A stretch of 64,000 nucleotides of DNA from CAVXJN01 sp963773585 (GTDB lineage: Bacteria > Pseudomonadota > Gammaproteobacteria > JASBUN01): the NCBI GenBank assembly GCA_963773585.1, contig CAVZBR010000004.1, forward strand, positions 310,001 to 374,000, in the 5' to 3' direction. The first letter of the stretch is position 1; the number at the start of each line of letters is the position of its first letter. A model generated the notes under the pieces. It was not told where the DNA came from. It ran no database searches and saw only the letters and a program-made list of their open reading frames with translations. Shown here in pieces: positions 54,920-63,835 of this stretch. A program made the translations under genes and the position numbers.

Positions 54920-55183
54920 ATGGATCCGAAGATCTTTGACGATTTGGCGCGAACCCTCGCCGATGCGGTGCCGAAAGGCTTTCGCGATCTGCAGCAGGAC
55001 ATGGAAAAGAATGTGCGCGGCGCACTGGAGCGCGGCTTTGAACGCCTCAACCTGGTAAGTCGGGACGAATTCGAACTCCAGGCCGCTGTACTGGCCCGGA
55101 CCCGCAGCAAAGTGGACGCGCTGGAAAAGCGGGTGGCCGAATTGGAAGCCCAGCTACTCGCGCCGAGCGAACACAAAAGTTGA
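54920..55183 (+). CDS. ubiK: Ubiquinone biosynthesis accessory factor UbiK
   Basis: An 87-residue BMFP-family protein (E. coli YqiC). An amphipathic N-terminal helix (FDDLARTLADAVPKGFRDLQQDMEKNV) is followed by a C-terminal coiled coil (RTRSKVDALEKRVAELEAQL). It forms a complex with UbiJ and aids aerobic ubiquinone synthesis. Position upstream of yifB/comM is seen in many gammaproteobacteria. Confidence 0.93.
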   Translation: MDPKIFDDLARTLADAVPKGFRDLQQDMEKNVRGALERGFERLNLVSRDEFELQAAVLARTRSKVDALEKRVAELEAQLLAPSEHKS

Positions 55184-55235
55184 ACTTCAGCCGGTGACAG
55201 GATGTCGGCCGGCAGAAAACTAAGGAAGGGAATCC

Positions 55236-56783
55236 ATGTCTCTAGCCGTGGTGTACTCACGCGCCTGCGTGGGCATCCAAGCGCCGTTGGTCACAGTCGA
55301 AGTTCACCTCGCCAACGGTCTGCCGTCACTCTCGATCGTCGGCCTGCCCGAAACCGCGGTAAAAGAAAGCAAGGACCGCGTGCGCGGCGCGCTGTTGACC
55401 AGTGGCTTCGAATTTCCGCCCCGCCGGATCACCATCAACCTCGCGCCCGCGGATCTACCCAAGGAAGGGGGCCGTTTCGATCTGCCGATTGCCCTGGGCA
55501 TCCTGGTCGCTTCCGGCCAATTGCCAACCGAACAACTGGAGCGTTACGAATTCGTCGGCGAGCTTGCCCTCACCGGCGCCATTCGGCCGGTACGCGGCGT
55601 GTTGCCAATGGCGATACGCACCCGCGATGCGCACCGGGTCTTGATTTGCCCGCCGGAAAATGCCGAAGAGGCCGGCTACGTTTGCGCCGGCCACGGCTTT
55701 GCGCCGGTGCATTTGCTGCAACTTTGCGCTCATTTACGCGACGGCGATACGATCCCGGCCCTGCCGAGCCCGGTGTTGCACGAGGATGCACGCGGCGATG
55801 TGGATCTGGCGGACGTTTGCGCGCAAGCGCATGCCAAGCGGGCGCTGGAAATCGCCGCGGCCGGCGAACACAGCCTTCTGATGCTCGGCCCCCCGGGCAC
55901 CGGCAAGTCCATGCTGGCGGCGCGCCTGCCTGGAATCCTCCCTATTATGTCCCAGCAGGAAGCGCTGGAATCCGCCGCGATTCGCTCTGTTTGCGGTCTG
56001 GGCCTGCACGCCGACAGCTGGAAGCGACGGCCTTTTCGATCGCCCCATCACAGCGCCTCCGCCGTTGCCCTGGTGGGCGGCGGCTCACAGCCGCGGCCCG
56101 GCGAGATTTCCCTCGCGCACAACGGCGTACTGTTCCTGGACGAGCTGCCGGAGTTCGATCGCAAGGTACTGGAGGGATTGCGCGAACCTCTGGAAACCGG
56201 ACGGGTGTTGATTTCGCGCGCCGCGCGGCAGTCGGAATTTCCGGCGCGATTCCAATTGATCGGCGCCATGAATCCGTGTCCTTGCGGCTTTCTGGGCGAC
56301 AACACCGGCCGCTGCGGCTGCACCGCAGAACAGATCGGCCGCTACCGCCAGCGCCTGTCTGGGCCGCTCCTGGACCGCTTCGACATGCACGTCGAAGTAC
56401 CGCGGCCGCCGCGTGGCGCGCTGCACAGTGCAGGCGCGGATAATGAAACCAGCGCCAGCGTTCGTTCACGGGTACGGGTGGCAAGGCGACTGCAGCTAGC
56501 CAGGGCCGCTGTCGCCAACGCCCGGCTCGATCCCGGACAAGTCAACTTGCACTGCACGCTGGATGCCACCGCCCAGCAAACTTTGGAGACTGCGATGGAA
56601 GAGCTTGGCCTGTCGGCGCGCGCCTACCATCGGGTGCTGAAACTGGCGCGCACCATCGCCGACCTGAACGGCGAAGATGCAATTGCACTGACCCATGTGC
56701 ATGAAGCGCTGAGTTATCGCAAGCTGGACCGCGCCGCGCAACCGGGCGCGACGTTCAAGGGCTCGAACTCAGTCCGCTCCTGA
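55236..56783 (+). CDS. comM: YifB/ComM family Mg-chelatase-like AAA ATPase
   Basis: A 515-residue protein with an N-terminal Lon-protease-like domain (VEVHLANGLPSLSIVGLPETAVKESKDRVR), an AAA+ module with Walker A GPPGTGKSMLAARLPG, Walker B FLDELPEF, and an internal cysteine pair (MNPCPCGF...CGCT), plus a C-terminal YifB domain. In Vibrio and others ComM is the branch-migration helicase for natural transformation; it occurs in non-competent bacteria too. It overlaps the opposing carbamate kinase gene by 15 bp. Confidence 0.95.
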   Translation: MSLAVVYSRACVGIQAPLVTVEVHLANGLPSLSIVGLPETAVKESKDRVRGALLTSGFEFPPRRITINLAPADLPKEGGRFDLPIALGILVASGQLPTEQLERYEFVGELALTGAIRPVRGVLPMAIRTRDAHRVLICPPENAEEAGYVCAGHGFAPVHLLQLCAHLRDGDTIPALPSPVLHEDARGDVDLADVCAQAHAKRALEIAAAGEHSLLMLGPPGTGKSMLAARLPGILPIMSQQEALESAAIRSVCGLGLHADSWKRRPFRSPHHSASAVALVGGGSQPRPGEISLAHNGVLFLDELPEFDRKVLEGLREPLETGRVLISRAARQSEFPARFQLIGAMNPCPCGFLGDNTGRCGCTAEQIGRYRQRLSGPLLDRFDMHVEVPRPPRGALHSAGADNETSASVRSRVRVARRLQLARAAVANARLDPGQVNLHCTLDATAQQTLETAMEELGLSARAYHRVLKLARTIADLNGEDAIALTHVHEALSYRKLDRAAQPGATFKGSNSVRS

Positions 56784-57683
56784 AGCGCCGTCGGTTTGGA
56801 CTTGGGTACCGCGTCGGCCGGCGAACACTTCGGCCGCGGCGTCAAGCGCCCCGATGGCTGCGGCTCGTTGTGGTTTGACGAAGCGACAGGCGGCTGCCAC
56901 CTTGGGCGCCATGCTGCCATCGGCGAAATCGTGCTGTGCCAGCTGCGCAGGCGTCACCCGCCTCAGCGGCTGTTGCCGAGCCGTATTCCAATGCACGTAT
57001 ACCGCGTCGACATCGGTAAGCAACAACAGGCGGCCGGCGCCCACGCAATCGGCGAGCACCGCTGAAACCTTGTCTTTGTCGACAACGGCTTCCTGGCCGA
57101 TGTAGTGTCCTTGCCCGCCCCGGGTCACCGGAATGCCACCGCCTCCGGCAGCGATCACCAACACGCCAGCTCGCAGCAGGTGCTCGATGGCGCTTCGTTC
57201 CAAAATATCCACCGGTTCCGGCGAAGGCACTACACGTCGCATACAATCGCCATCGCGGCGAAATTGCCAGCCGTATCGGGACTGCAGCCGCGAGGCTTCC
57301 GCATCACTGTGTCGGCGTCCGATGAATTTGCTCGGCTGGGTGAAGGCTGGGTCGTCAGCGTTGACCAGGGTTTGGGTCAGGATGCTGACCACTTCACGAT
57401 CCGGCATGGCGTTGCGCAGCGCCTGGGCCAGCAGGTAACCGATCAAGCCTTCACTTTCGGCATCGCTGACGTCCAAGCCCGGAAATTCGCCGGTCTGTTC
57501 CGCCTGGGCGGCGAGCAGACCCACCTGCGGACCGTTGCCGTGGGTAATGACCACGTCGGTGTGTGCCGCTACCCGGGCCACCGCATCTGCGGCCCGTTCG
57601 GCGTTGCGGCGCTGGGTCGCAAGATCCATGGGCTGGTCGCGGCGCAGCAACGCGTTGCCGCCCAGCGCGACAACGGTCAGCAT
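56769..57683 (-). CDS. arcC: Carbamate kinase
   Basis: Transfers phosphate from carbamoyl phosphate to ADP, yielding ATP and carbamate (which falls to ammonia and CO2). The 304-residue protein has the amino-acid-kinase features VVALGGNALLRR, TDVVITHGNGPQVG, VIAAGGGGIPVTR and DKDKVSA (here VVDKDKVSAVLA), and the C-terminal GSMAPKVAAACRFV. The ATG at 57683 is the family start. Normally it partners a transcarbamylase; no arcA or arcB is here, but a transcarbamylase-like gene lies 3 kb upstream. It sits 55 bp after hsp20, behind an FNR-type promoter. Confidence 0.95.
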   Translation of the reverse strand: MLTVVALGGNALLRRDQPMDLATQRRNAERAADAVARVAAHTDVVITHGNGPQVGLLAAQAEQTGEFPGLDVSDAESEGLIGYLLAQALRNAMPDREVVSILTQTLVNADDPAFTQPSKFIGRRHSDAEASRLQSRYGWQFRRDGDCMRRVVPSPEPVDILERSAIEHLLRAGVLVIAAGGGGIPVTRGGQGHYIGQEAVVDKDKVSAVLADCVGAGRLLLLTDVDAVYVHWNTARQQPLRRVTPAQLAQHDFADGSMAPKVAAACRFVKPQRAAAIGALDAAAEVFAGRRGTQVQTDGASGAD

Positions 57684-57738
57684 CGATGATCGTGAAATAC
57701 GGTGGTGGCCATACCCATTACCGTAGTCCACCAACCAT

Positions 57739-58248
57739 TCAACGCACGTCGATGCGCTTGCGCTGGGATTGGGTCACTTTGGGCAGCGTCAATTCCAGCA
57801 TGCCATCCTGGAATGTGGCTTTGACTTTGGCCGTGTCGACTGCGCAGGGCAGCGTCACCGTGCGGCTGAAAGAGCCGCGGGAAATCTCGGACCGGTAATA
57901 ATCGCCCTTCTCCTCCTTGTCTTCGTGGGAAGTCGCGGCCTTGATCGTTACGGCGTTGCCGGTCATGGACACGTCCAGATCCTTGCGATCGACCCCTGGC
58001 AGTGCAGCTTTCAACACCAATTCATTGTCGCGATCGATGAGATCGACATTGGGCACTCTACCTGCAAACGGCATGTGCTGTTCCGTCCACGCAGGCCATT
58101 CGAAGTGCGGGCGCAGCCAATTGCGCGAGACCATATCTCCGAGCCAGCGATCCATTTCATCCCACGGTGTCGCTGCGCGCCGCTGAGTGGATACCGGCAT
58201 CGATTTGTCGCTGCCACCGGATTCGGTCTTCTTATCTGATTTCGCCAC
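57739..58248 (-). CDS. Small heat-shock protein (Hsp20/alpha-crystallin)
   Basis: A 169-residue ATP-independent chaperone. The variable charged N-terminus (AKSDKKTESGGSDKS) precedes the alpha-crystallin domain: PNVDLIDRDNELVLKAALPGVDRKDLDVSM, RSEISRGSFSRTVTLPCAVD and AKVKATFQDGMLELTLPKV. No sigma-32 promoter is evident; a perfect FNR box is centred about 73 bp upstream of the start codon. Likely co-transcribed with arcC. Confidence 0.94.
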   Translation of the reverse strand: MAKSDKKTESGGSDKSMPVSTQRRAATPWDEMDRWLGDMVSRNWLRPHFEWPAWTEQHMPFAGRVPNVDLIDRDNELVLKAALPGVDRKDLDVSMTGNAVTIKAATSHEDKEEKGDYYRSEISRGSFSRTVTLPCAVDTAKVKATFQDGMLELTLPKVTQSQRKRIDVR

Positions 58249-58285
58249 GACGAACCTCCTGTTCCAGAGCTGGCAATCGTGCCTA

Positions 58286-58328
58286 ATGCTAGCATCGGCA
58301 CCTTCGGTGCGGCATTGATCCCGATCAA
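58286..58328 (-). promoter_or_regulatory. Class II FNR/Anr-type promoter for hsp20-arcC
   Basis: TTGATCCCGATCAA (58315-58328) is a perfect FNR palindrome (TTGAT-N4-ATCAA). A -10-like TAGCAT (58291-58286, minus strand) lies at the spacing expected if the box is at -41.5. This predicts a transcript start near 58280 and activation under oxygen limitation. Confidence 0.7.
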
Positions 58329-58329
58329 C

Positions 58330-58352
58330 AAAAAATCACCCGCCGCGCGGCG
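58330..58352 (-). terminator. Possible weak terminator after asnB
   Basis: Minus strand: the self-complementary CGCCGCGCGGCG (58352-58341) is followed after five bases by six T residues (58335-58330). The stem has no proper loop, so this is tentative. Confidence 0.35.
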
Positions 58353-58369
58353 CTACCTACCGAGCCAGG

Positions 58370-60382
58370 CTATGCGGCCCAGCCCAGTTGCTGGGCCCGT
58401 TCCCGGGCAAGCTTCGGAATATCGATCTCAACGAAGCTGGCGTACATGATCTGCACCCCGAGCATGTGGTTGATGACCGCGTCCAACTGCACCTGGGTCG
58501 AACTGCTGGTGTTCGAATCATCGTGGAGTGCAAACAGCGCTTTTACTCCTGCCGGATCGAGTAGCTCGGCGTCCTGCAACTTCTGATCCGACAGATATTC
58601 GTCGGCAAGCGCGCGCATGGCGGCCCATTTCTTCGGGTCCGTATGGGCGGGCGGGGCCATGAAGGCAAATTTTTCCCGTTCGTACAATACCCGCGGCAGC
58701 ACGCCCTTCATGGCTTCGCGTAGGACGTATTTTTCGGTGCGACCCTTGATGCGCATGGACGGCGGCACCTGCGTTGCATACTCGGCCAGGTGATGATCGA
58801 GAAACGCGGGTCGCGCTTCCATGGAATTGGCCATGTCCACCCGGTCGCCGCCCCAGGTCAGGATCTGACCTTCAAGCTGGGTCTTGATCCAGACGTACTG
58901 CGCCTTGTCCAGCGGGTGGCGACCTTCCAGCATGCCACCGTCCATGGCCTCGGCGATTGCGCGGCCCGGTTCATAGTTTTGCAGCGCCTTACGATGGTGC
59001 TCTGCCAACAGGCCGGGAACGTGGGTCGCCGATGCGAGCCACGGTTGCAGGCAGGAAGGCGTGAACCCGACCAGACTGTCCAACGCCGGATCGTGCAATT
59101 CGTTCTCCGCCAGCATGGCGCCACGGAACAGCTTGTTGGATTCCGCCAACATCTGCTCCCAAGTGGCGCGCTCGGCCTCGGACAACGTATCCAGACCGTG
59201 CATGAACATGTCGCGTCGGAACGCCGGATAACCTGCAAACAATTCGTCGGAACCTTCACCGGTCACCACCACTTTGTAGCCCGCCTTGTTGACGTGGCGG
59301 CTCATCAGCATCTTGGCGACGCCGAGTGTATTGTAGATGGTACGTTCGGCATGCCAGATGGTTTCGACGAAGTTGTCGTACAAGTGACTGGCGTTGAGCA
59401 TCATGATGTCCTGATCGGCGCCGACCGACTCGGCCATCTCCCGGGCGATCGCGGTTTCATCGTAGTCGGCGTCATCGAAGCCGATGGTGAATGCCTTGAC
59501 CGGGGACTGCTGCGCCGCCGCAGACAAGCCGAGAATGGAGCAGGAGTCGATGCCGCCCGACAAGTAGCACGCGACCGGTACGTCGGCCTCCAGGCGCAGG
59601 TGCACAGCCTGCATCAGCCGCTCGCGCACCTGCTCAATGTAATGCTCCTCGGGCTGACTTTCGTCGCGCTCGTTCATGAGCGGGAAATCCATATCCCAGT
59701 ATTTGACTTCGCGGATCTTGAACTTGCCGTGCGCCCGTTCGACGATCAGCGCATTGCCCGGCTGCACTTGGTGGACGCCCTCGAAAGGCGTGCTGCCGGG
59801 AACGATGGTCTGCATCAACTGGTGGTACACGCCTTGGGGCGAAAACTTGCGCGGCACGTCGGGATTGGCGAACAGCACTTTGAGCTCCGAACCGAACACC
59901 AGCGTGCCGTTGGCTTGCGCCCAATACAGCGGTTTGATGCCGAAGCGGTCGCGAATCAGCATCAACCGGTCGTGCTGTTTGTCGTACAGCGCGAAAGCGA
60001 ACTCGCCGCGCAGATAGGTCATCATGTCTTCCAGACCGAACTTGGGATACAGATGCATCACCAGCTCGGAATCGCTCTTTGTGCGAAAGCGCGCGCCGGC
60101 CAGCGTCAGCTCGGTACGCAGTCGTTTGTAGTCGTAGAACTCGCCGTTGTGCGCCAGCATCAGATTTCCGTCCGGCGAAAGGAAGGGCTGCTTCGCGCGC
60201 TCTTCGTTGAGGTCGATGATCGACAGCCGCGCATGACTGAAGCCGATGCCGCGCTCGTCGATGGTCTTGTAGCCGAAACCGTCAGGGCCGCGATGGTGCT
60301 GGATGGCCGCCATGGCCACCAGCGTCTGCGGGTCCACCGCGCGTGACGCGTCGGCGTGGATGACACCTGCGATACCACACAT
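58370..60382 (-). CDS. asnB: Asparagine synthase (glutamine-hydrolysing)
   Basis: A 670-residue amidotransferase. It starts MCGIAGVI with catalytic Cys2; the glutaminase domain has HHRGPDGFG, SHARLSIIDL, HNGEFYDY and SDSELVMHLY. The synthetase domain has the PP-loop CYLSGGIDSC, and GEGSDELFAGYPAFRR. It is longer than E. coli AsnB (~554 residues) because of insertions and a C-terminal extension, so a related amide-forming role cannot be excluded. It follows the transcarbamylase-like gene by 69 bp on the same strand. Confidence 0.9.
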   Translation of the reverse strand: MCGIAGVIHADASRAVDPQTLVAMAAIQHHRGPDGFGYKTIDERGIGFSHARLSIIDLNEERAKQPFLSPDGNLMLAHNGEFYDYKRLRTELTLAGARFRTKSDSELVMHLYPKFGLEDMMTYLRGEFAFALYDKQHDRLMLIRDRFGIKPLYWAQANGTLVFGSELKVLFANPDVPRKFSPQGVYHQLMQTIVPGSTPFEGVHQVQPGNALIVERAHGKFKIREVKYWDMDFPLMNERDESQPEEHYIEQVRERLMQAVHLRLEADVPVACYLSGGIDSCSILGLSAAAQQSPVKAFTIGFDDADYDETAIAREMAESVGADQDIMMLNASHLYDNFVETIWHAERTIYNTLGVAKMLMSRHVNKAGYKVVVTGEGSDELFAGYPAFRRDMFMHGLDTLSEAERATWEQMLAESNKLFRGAMLAENELHDPALDSLVGFTPSCLQPWLASATHVPGLLAEHHRKALQNYEPGRAIAEAMDGGMLEGRHPLDKAQYVWIKTQLEGQILTWGGDRVDMANSMEARPAFLDHHLAEYATQVPPSMRIKGRTEKYVLREAMKGVLPRVLYEREKFAFMAPPAHTDPKKWAAMRALADEYLSDQKLQDAELLDPAGVKALFALHDDSNTSSSTQVQLDAVINHMLGVQIMYASFVEIDIPKLARERAQQLGWAA

Positions 60383-60451
60383 ATCGGTCTATTATCCTCT
60401 CTTCGTGATTAGGAGTCGGCCCGGCTGCATCGTGCGCGCCGGGCGTAGCGC

Positions 60452-61531
60452 TCAGCCGCCGTTCGGGGTGTCCATCACTTGATGGATGCGCTGGGTAAGA
60501 GTCGTTAGCAATGCCATACGTACGAACACGGCACCCCGGGCTTGGGCGAAGTACCAGTTGTGTTCGGTCTGGTCCAGGTCCGTTGACAATTCCGCGCCCC
60601 GCGCCAGCGGATGCAAAATGATGGCGCCTTTCTTGAACGGCGATGACGCGGACAATCGCAACCTTTCCCCGAGTTTGACGTACGTATCACCGACCCAGGC
60701 AATGGAATTGATATAGGCGACGTCCAGCCCCGGCAGCTCGTCGTCCAGCCGTGCGCTGATCCGCAGGCGCAGTCCGGTCTGCTCCAATTCCTCGCGCTGG
60801 CCCGCATCGAAGTTTTCTTCGGTTTCACTGATGAGTACGACTTCGTCGAAAGCATTGGGGAACAGCGCCAGAAACATCAAAAGACTGCGCACGGTGCGCA
60901 TACGGTTGGGTACGCCGATGATGCCGACCCGGGCACGCTTTTCAGGCGCAAGATTTTCCTGCAGCAGATCGGGGCGCCATTTGAAGATGGTATACATATC
61001 GGCCAGCGCCTGGGTCGGATGTTCGTCGATCCCGTTACCGGCATTGATGATCGGAATGCGCAATTGTTCGAGCATTTCGTAGACTGCACTTTCGCTCGAG
61101 TCGCGCAACACCACCAGGTCGCCGTAATTGTTGAACATCTCCGCCACATCGCCCATGGACTCGCCTTTGGCGATGCCCGTACTGGACGGATCGGTGATGG
61201 ACATGATGTCGCCACCGAGCCGGTGCCAGGCGCTTTCGAACGACAGCCTGGTGCGTGTGCTCGGCTCATAGAACGCGCTGATCATGATTTTGCCGGTGAG
61301 CGGCAGCTGAATCAGCGCCGGGGTGGTTTCATACAGCGCCGCCAGGCGGCACAACTGCATGGTCTTGTGGCGATTGAATTGCCGCGCCGAGACGATCGGC
61401 CGGTGCGCCAGGTCCACCAGTGGTTCCGGATCTTCGGCGATGTGTTCGAGCAGTTGCTTGGGCCGCTCCAGGCCCGCGGTCCAATCCTTCGGATGCACCG
61501 GCTCTTTCAACAAGGGATCGAGATCTTTCAC
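60452..61531 (-). CDS. Aspartate-transcarbamylase-like carbamoyltransferase of unknown acceptor
   Basis: A 359-residue enzyme with an intact carbamoyl-phosphate site: EPSTRTRLSFE, STGIAKGES (80s loop Lys), VLRD, HPTQALAD and RTVRSLL. The aspartate-binding R-x-Q loop of PyrB (TRVQ in E. coli) is replaced by INSIAW, and the cis-Pro motif HPLPR reads HPLAR. It is therefore probably not a normal aspartate transcarbamylase. The GTG at 61531 overlaps the stop of the 40-codon gene upstream by 4 bp (GTGA), which decides the start against an ATG at 61570. It is the last coupled gene of the operon. Confidence 0.85.
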   Translation of the reverse strand: MKDLDPLLKEPVHPKDWTAGLERPKQLLEHIAEDPEPLVDLAHRPIVSARQFNRHKTMQLCRLAALYETTPALIQLPLTGKIMISAFYEPSTRTRLSFESAWHRLGGDIMSITDPSSTGIAKGESMGDVAEMFNNYGDLVVLRDSSESAVYEMLEQLRIPIINAGNGIDEHPTQALADMYTIFKWRPDLLQENLAPEKRARVGIIGVPNRMRTVRSLLMFLALFPNAFDEVVLISETEENFDAGQREELEQTGLRLRISARLDDELPGLDVAYINSIAWVGDTYVKLGERLRLSASSPFKKGAIILHPLARGAELSTDLDQTEHNWYFAQARGAVFVRMALLTTLTQRIHQVMDTPNGG

Positions 61532-61650
61532 CACAGTGTTCCTTGTCGCCAATCGCGCAATACCAGCCACAGCAGCACGATGGGGCTCAAAATCGTGAAA
61601 CCTACCATCACTGTCACAAGGGTAGTCAGAAAACCGATGGATGCCGTCAT
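61528..61650 (-). CDS. 40-residue single-span membrane protein
   Basis: A tiny gene between the symporter and the transcarbamylase. The ATG at 61650 has a strong GGGAGGA 6 nt upstream and overlaps the symporter stop by 4 bp (ATGA); its own stop overlaps the next start by 4 bp (GTGA). The protein has one long hydrophobic helix (residues 4-31, with LVTVMVGFTILSPIVLLWLV) and a short charged tail RDWRQGTLW. Coupling on both sides makes it very likely real; a small subunit of the symporter is inferred. I know no named family for it. Confidence 0.8.
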   Translation of the reverse strand: MTASIGFLTTLVTVMVGFTILSPIVLLWLVLRDWRQGTLW

Positions 61651-63089
61651 GATCGTTCCTCCCGCGGCGCTTCGCAGAGCATCGCCCAGTCGAAATCGCG
61701 CGGCCAGACCCAGGTCACCACCAGTAACACTACCATCGACACCGCGGCGCCGGTGAGCGCCGCCGCATAGAAGCCGATGGTGAAATACGCCGTCAGACCG
61801 CCGGCGGTGCCCAGCACCATCCCCAGCCATGCACCTGCCGGGTTGACCTTGCGCCAATACAGGCCGGCCGCGATGGGCCAGATGGTGCTGGAGACGAATG
61901 CGCCCATGAAATACAGCAGCGCACCCAGCGTACTCACCCGCGGGTAGCAAATCAGCCAGGTCAGCACACCCAGGGACAGCGTGATCAGCTTGGCGGCGAT
62001 GTTCAATTCGCGATTGCTGGCGTCAGGACGAACGTGACCGCGGTAAATGTCTTGGGTCACCAGATCGCCGGTGGCCGCGAGCAGCGAGTCGAGGCTGGAG
62101 GCCAGGGCCGAAAATACGACGATGAACACCAGCACGGCGCCGGTGACGCCGAGCAGGTGCGCGGCCACCAAGGGCCCCACCATGTCCGCAGCCGGCACGT
62201 TCAAATGCAGCGCCGGAGCCGCCAGGGCCACAAAGCCGGCGACGATGGGAATCGGAATCCACATCAGCCCGGCAGTCATGTAGGCCTTGAAACCAACCCC
62301 TTTGCGGAACGCGAAGGCGCGGCTCCACCAGACGTTGGAGTGAAATATTTCACCGACGCCGAACAACAGATTGTTGAACAGGAACATGATCGCTGCAGGC
62401 ATCAGAAGGTTGAGCAGCTCCGGTCGACGCTGGATCACCGTGTCGTGCATTTGGTCGAAACCGACCTTGTCGATGGTCAGCCAGGCCAGCAGCGCAACGC
62501 CGACTAAAATCAAAACGGTCTGAATGAAGTCGGTGCCGATCACTGCGCGTAGACCGCCGAGCAAGGTGTAGGCGACGCAGATCACCAGAATCACGGTCAT
62601 GCCGATGTGATAGTCGATGCCGGTGAGGGCGTTGATCAGCACGCCGCCCGCCATGCCCAGGCTGATCAGCCAGCCGAAGGCGTAACAAAGCGAGATCAAC
62701 AAAAAGATGCGCCAAGCGGTGTTGCCGTAGCGAATGCGGATGAAGTCGCCGCTGGTGTAACCGCTCGGCATCAGGTCGTGGATGCGCCGCGCCAAAGGGG
62801 CGAACAACATCAGCCCTACCGAGCCCAGCGAAAACCCGACCATTCCCCAAATGCCCAGTTGCAGCGCCATCTGCGGCGCCACCATGGTGGTGTTGCTGGT
62901 CACCCAGGTGGCCATCGAGGTAGCGACCGCCAGGGCAATGCCGACGTTGCGGCCGGCCAGCATGTAATCGTCCAAGCCGCTGGCGCGCCGTCCCCAATAC
63001 CAACCCAGAAATACCCACAGGACGCTGAAGATCGCGAGTATGGTCCAGCCGATGTTCGGGTTCAGGATGGCGTCGTTGACACCATTCAT
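61647..63089 (-). CDS. Sodium:solute symporter family transporter
   Basis: A 480-residue SSS-family permease with about thirteen helices. Recognisable features are WAGRNVG-like ML AGRNVGIALAVATSMATWV segment, GGLRAVIGTDFIQTVLIL, GEIFHSNVWWSRAFAFRKG and SALASSLDSLLAATGDLV. It begins MNGVNDAILNPNIGW at 63089, overlapping the previous stop by 4 bp (ATGA). The substrate is unknown; neighbouring hydrolases suggest a ureide or amide compound. Confidence 0.92.
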   Translation of the reverse strand: MNGVNDAILNPNIGWTILAIFSVLWVFLGWYWGRRASGLDDYMLAGRNVGIALAVATSMATWVTSNTTMVAPQMALQLGIWGMVGFSLGSVGLMLFAPLARRIHDLMPSGYTSGDFIRIRYGNTAWRIFLLISLCYAFGWLISLGMAGGVLINALTGIDYHIGMTVILVICVAYTLLGGLRAVIGTDFIQTVLILVGVALLAWLTIDKVGFDQMHDTVIQRRPELLNLLMPAAIMFLFNNLLFGVGEIFHSNVWWSRAFAFRKGVGFKAYMTAGLMWIPIPIVAGFVALAAPALHLNVPAADMVGPLVAAHLLGVTGAVLVFIVVFSALASSLDSLLAATGDLVTQDIYRGHVRPDASNRELNIAAKLITLSLGVLTWLICYPRVSTLGALLYFMGAFVSSTIWPIAAGLYWRKVNPAGAWLGMVLGTAGGLTAYFTIGFYAAALTGAAVSMVVLLVVTWVWPRDFDWAMLCEAPREERS

Positions 63090-63823
63090 GCCGCCACCAC
63101 CCGGGTGATCTCCTGTACGGCTTCGTCGGCATTCAATACCCGCGCATAACGATCGCGAATGGTGTTGATGGTGGCGTTGTGCAGCGCCGGTGTCACCGTT
63201 GCACAAGCGTCATCGATCAGCGTGGTATGGAAACCGAGATCGCAGGCATCGCGAATGGCGGTATCGACGCACTCGTTGGTGTACACACCGCAGATGAACA
63301 GCCCGGTGATGCCGAGATTGCGCAGTACGTACTCCAGATTGGTCGAAGTGAACACACCGCTGGCGGTCTTGTTGATGACGATTTCATCGCCCACGGGTGC
63401 GACGGCCTCGATGAATTCGGCTTCTTTGGAACCGGGCGGCGCATGCAGGTTCAAGCGCTTGTGGCCCGGGCCGCGGTCGCGGCCGTCGCGGGTCATGGAC
63501 TGAATGCGGGTATGGATCACTTCCAGATCGTTGGCCCGAAACGCGTCCTGCAGCTTGCGTATATTGGGGAATACGAAATGGTCCAGGCGATCGAAGTAGT
63601 ATTCCGCCGCCTCCGGCGGGACGCCGGATTTTTCCATGTCCGCGAACACCCCATAGCCTCGTGCCGCATCCAGGTATTGCACATCGATTACCAGCAGCGC
63701 AGTGTGGTGCGTCTTCAGGGACTTGACCACCTTGGGATGTTCGGTAATCGCATCCCGATAGCTTTCCCGCAACGGGTCGACGTTGAGATAAGCAGGCTCC
63801 AGGGGCTTGCGGTCTTCGGTCAT
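63086..63823 (-). CDS. Isochorismatase-family cysteine amidohydrolase
   Basis: A 245-residue hydrolase with the Asp-Lys-Cys triad: LLVIDVQYLD (Asp46), VINKTASGVF (Lys) and GVYTNECVDTAIRDACDLG (Cys). This family includes ureidoacrylate amidohydrolase, N-carbamoylsarcosine amidase and nicotinamidases; none is picked out by visible residues. It starts 12 bp after the M20 gene and overlaps the symporter by 4 bp, so it belongs to one coupled operon. Confidence 0.93.
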   Translation of the reverse strand: MTEDRKPLEPAYLNVDPLRESYRDAITEHPKVVKSLKTHHTALLVIDVQYLDAARGYGVFADMEKSGVPPEAAEYYFDRLDHFVFPNIRKLQDAFRANDLEVIHTRIQSMTRDGRDRGPGHKRLNLHAPPGSKEAEFIEAVAPVGDEIVINKTASGVFTSTNLEYVLRNLGITGLFICGVYTNECVDTAIRDACDLGFHTTLIDDACATVTPALHNATINTIRDRYARVLNADEAVQEITRVVAA

Positions 63824-63835
63824 GAACGCTTCTCG

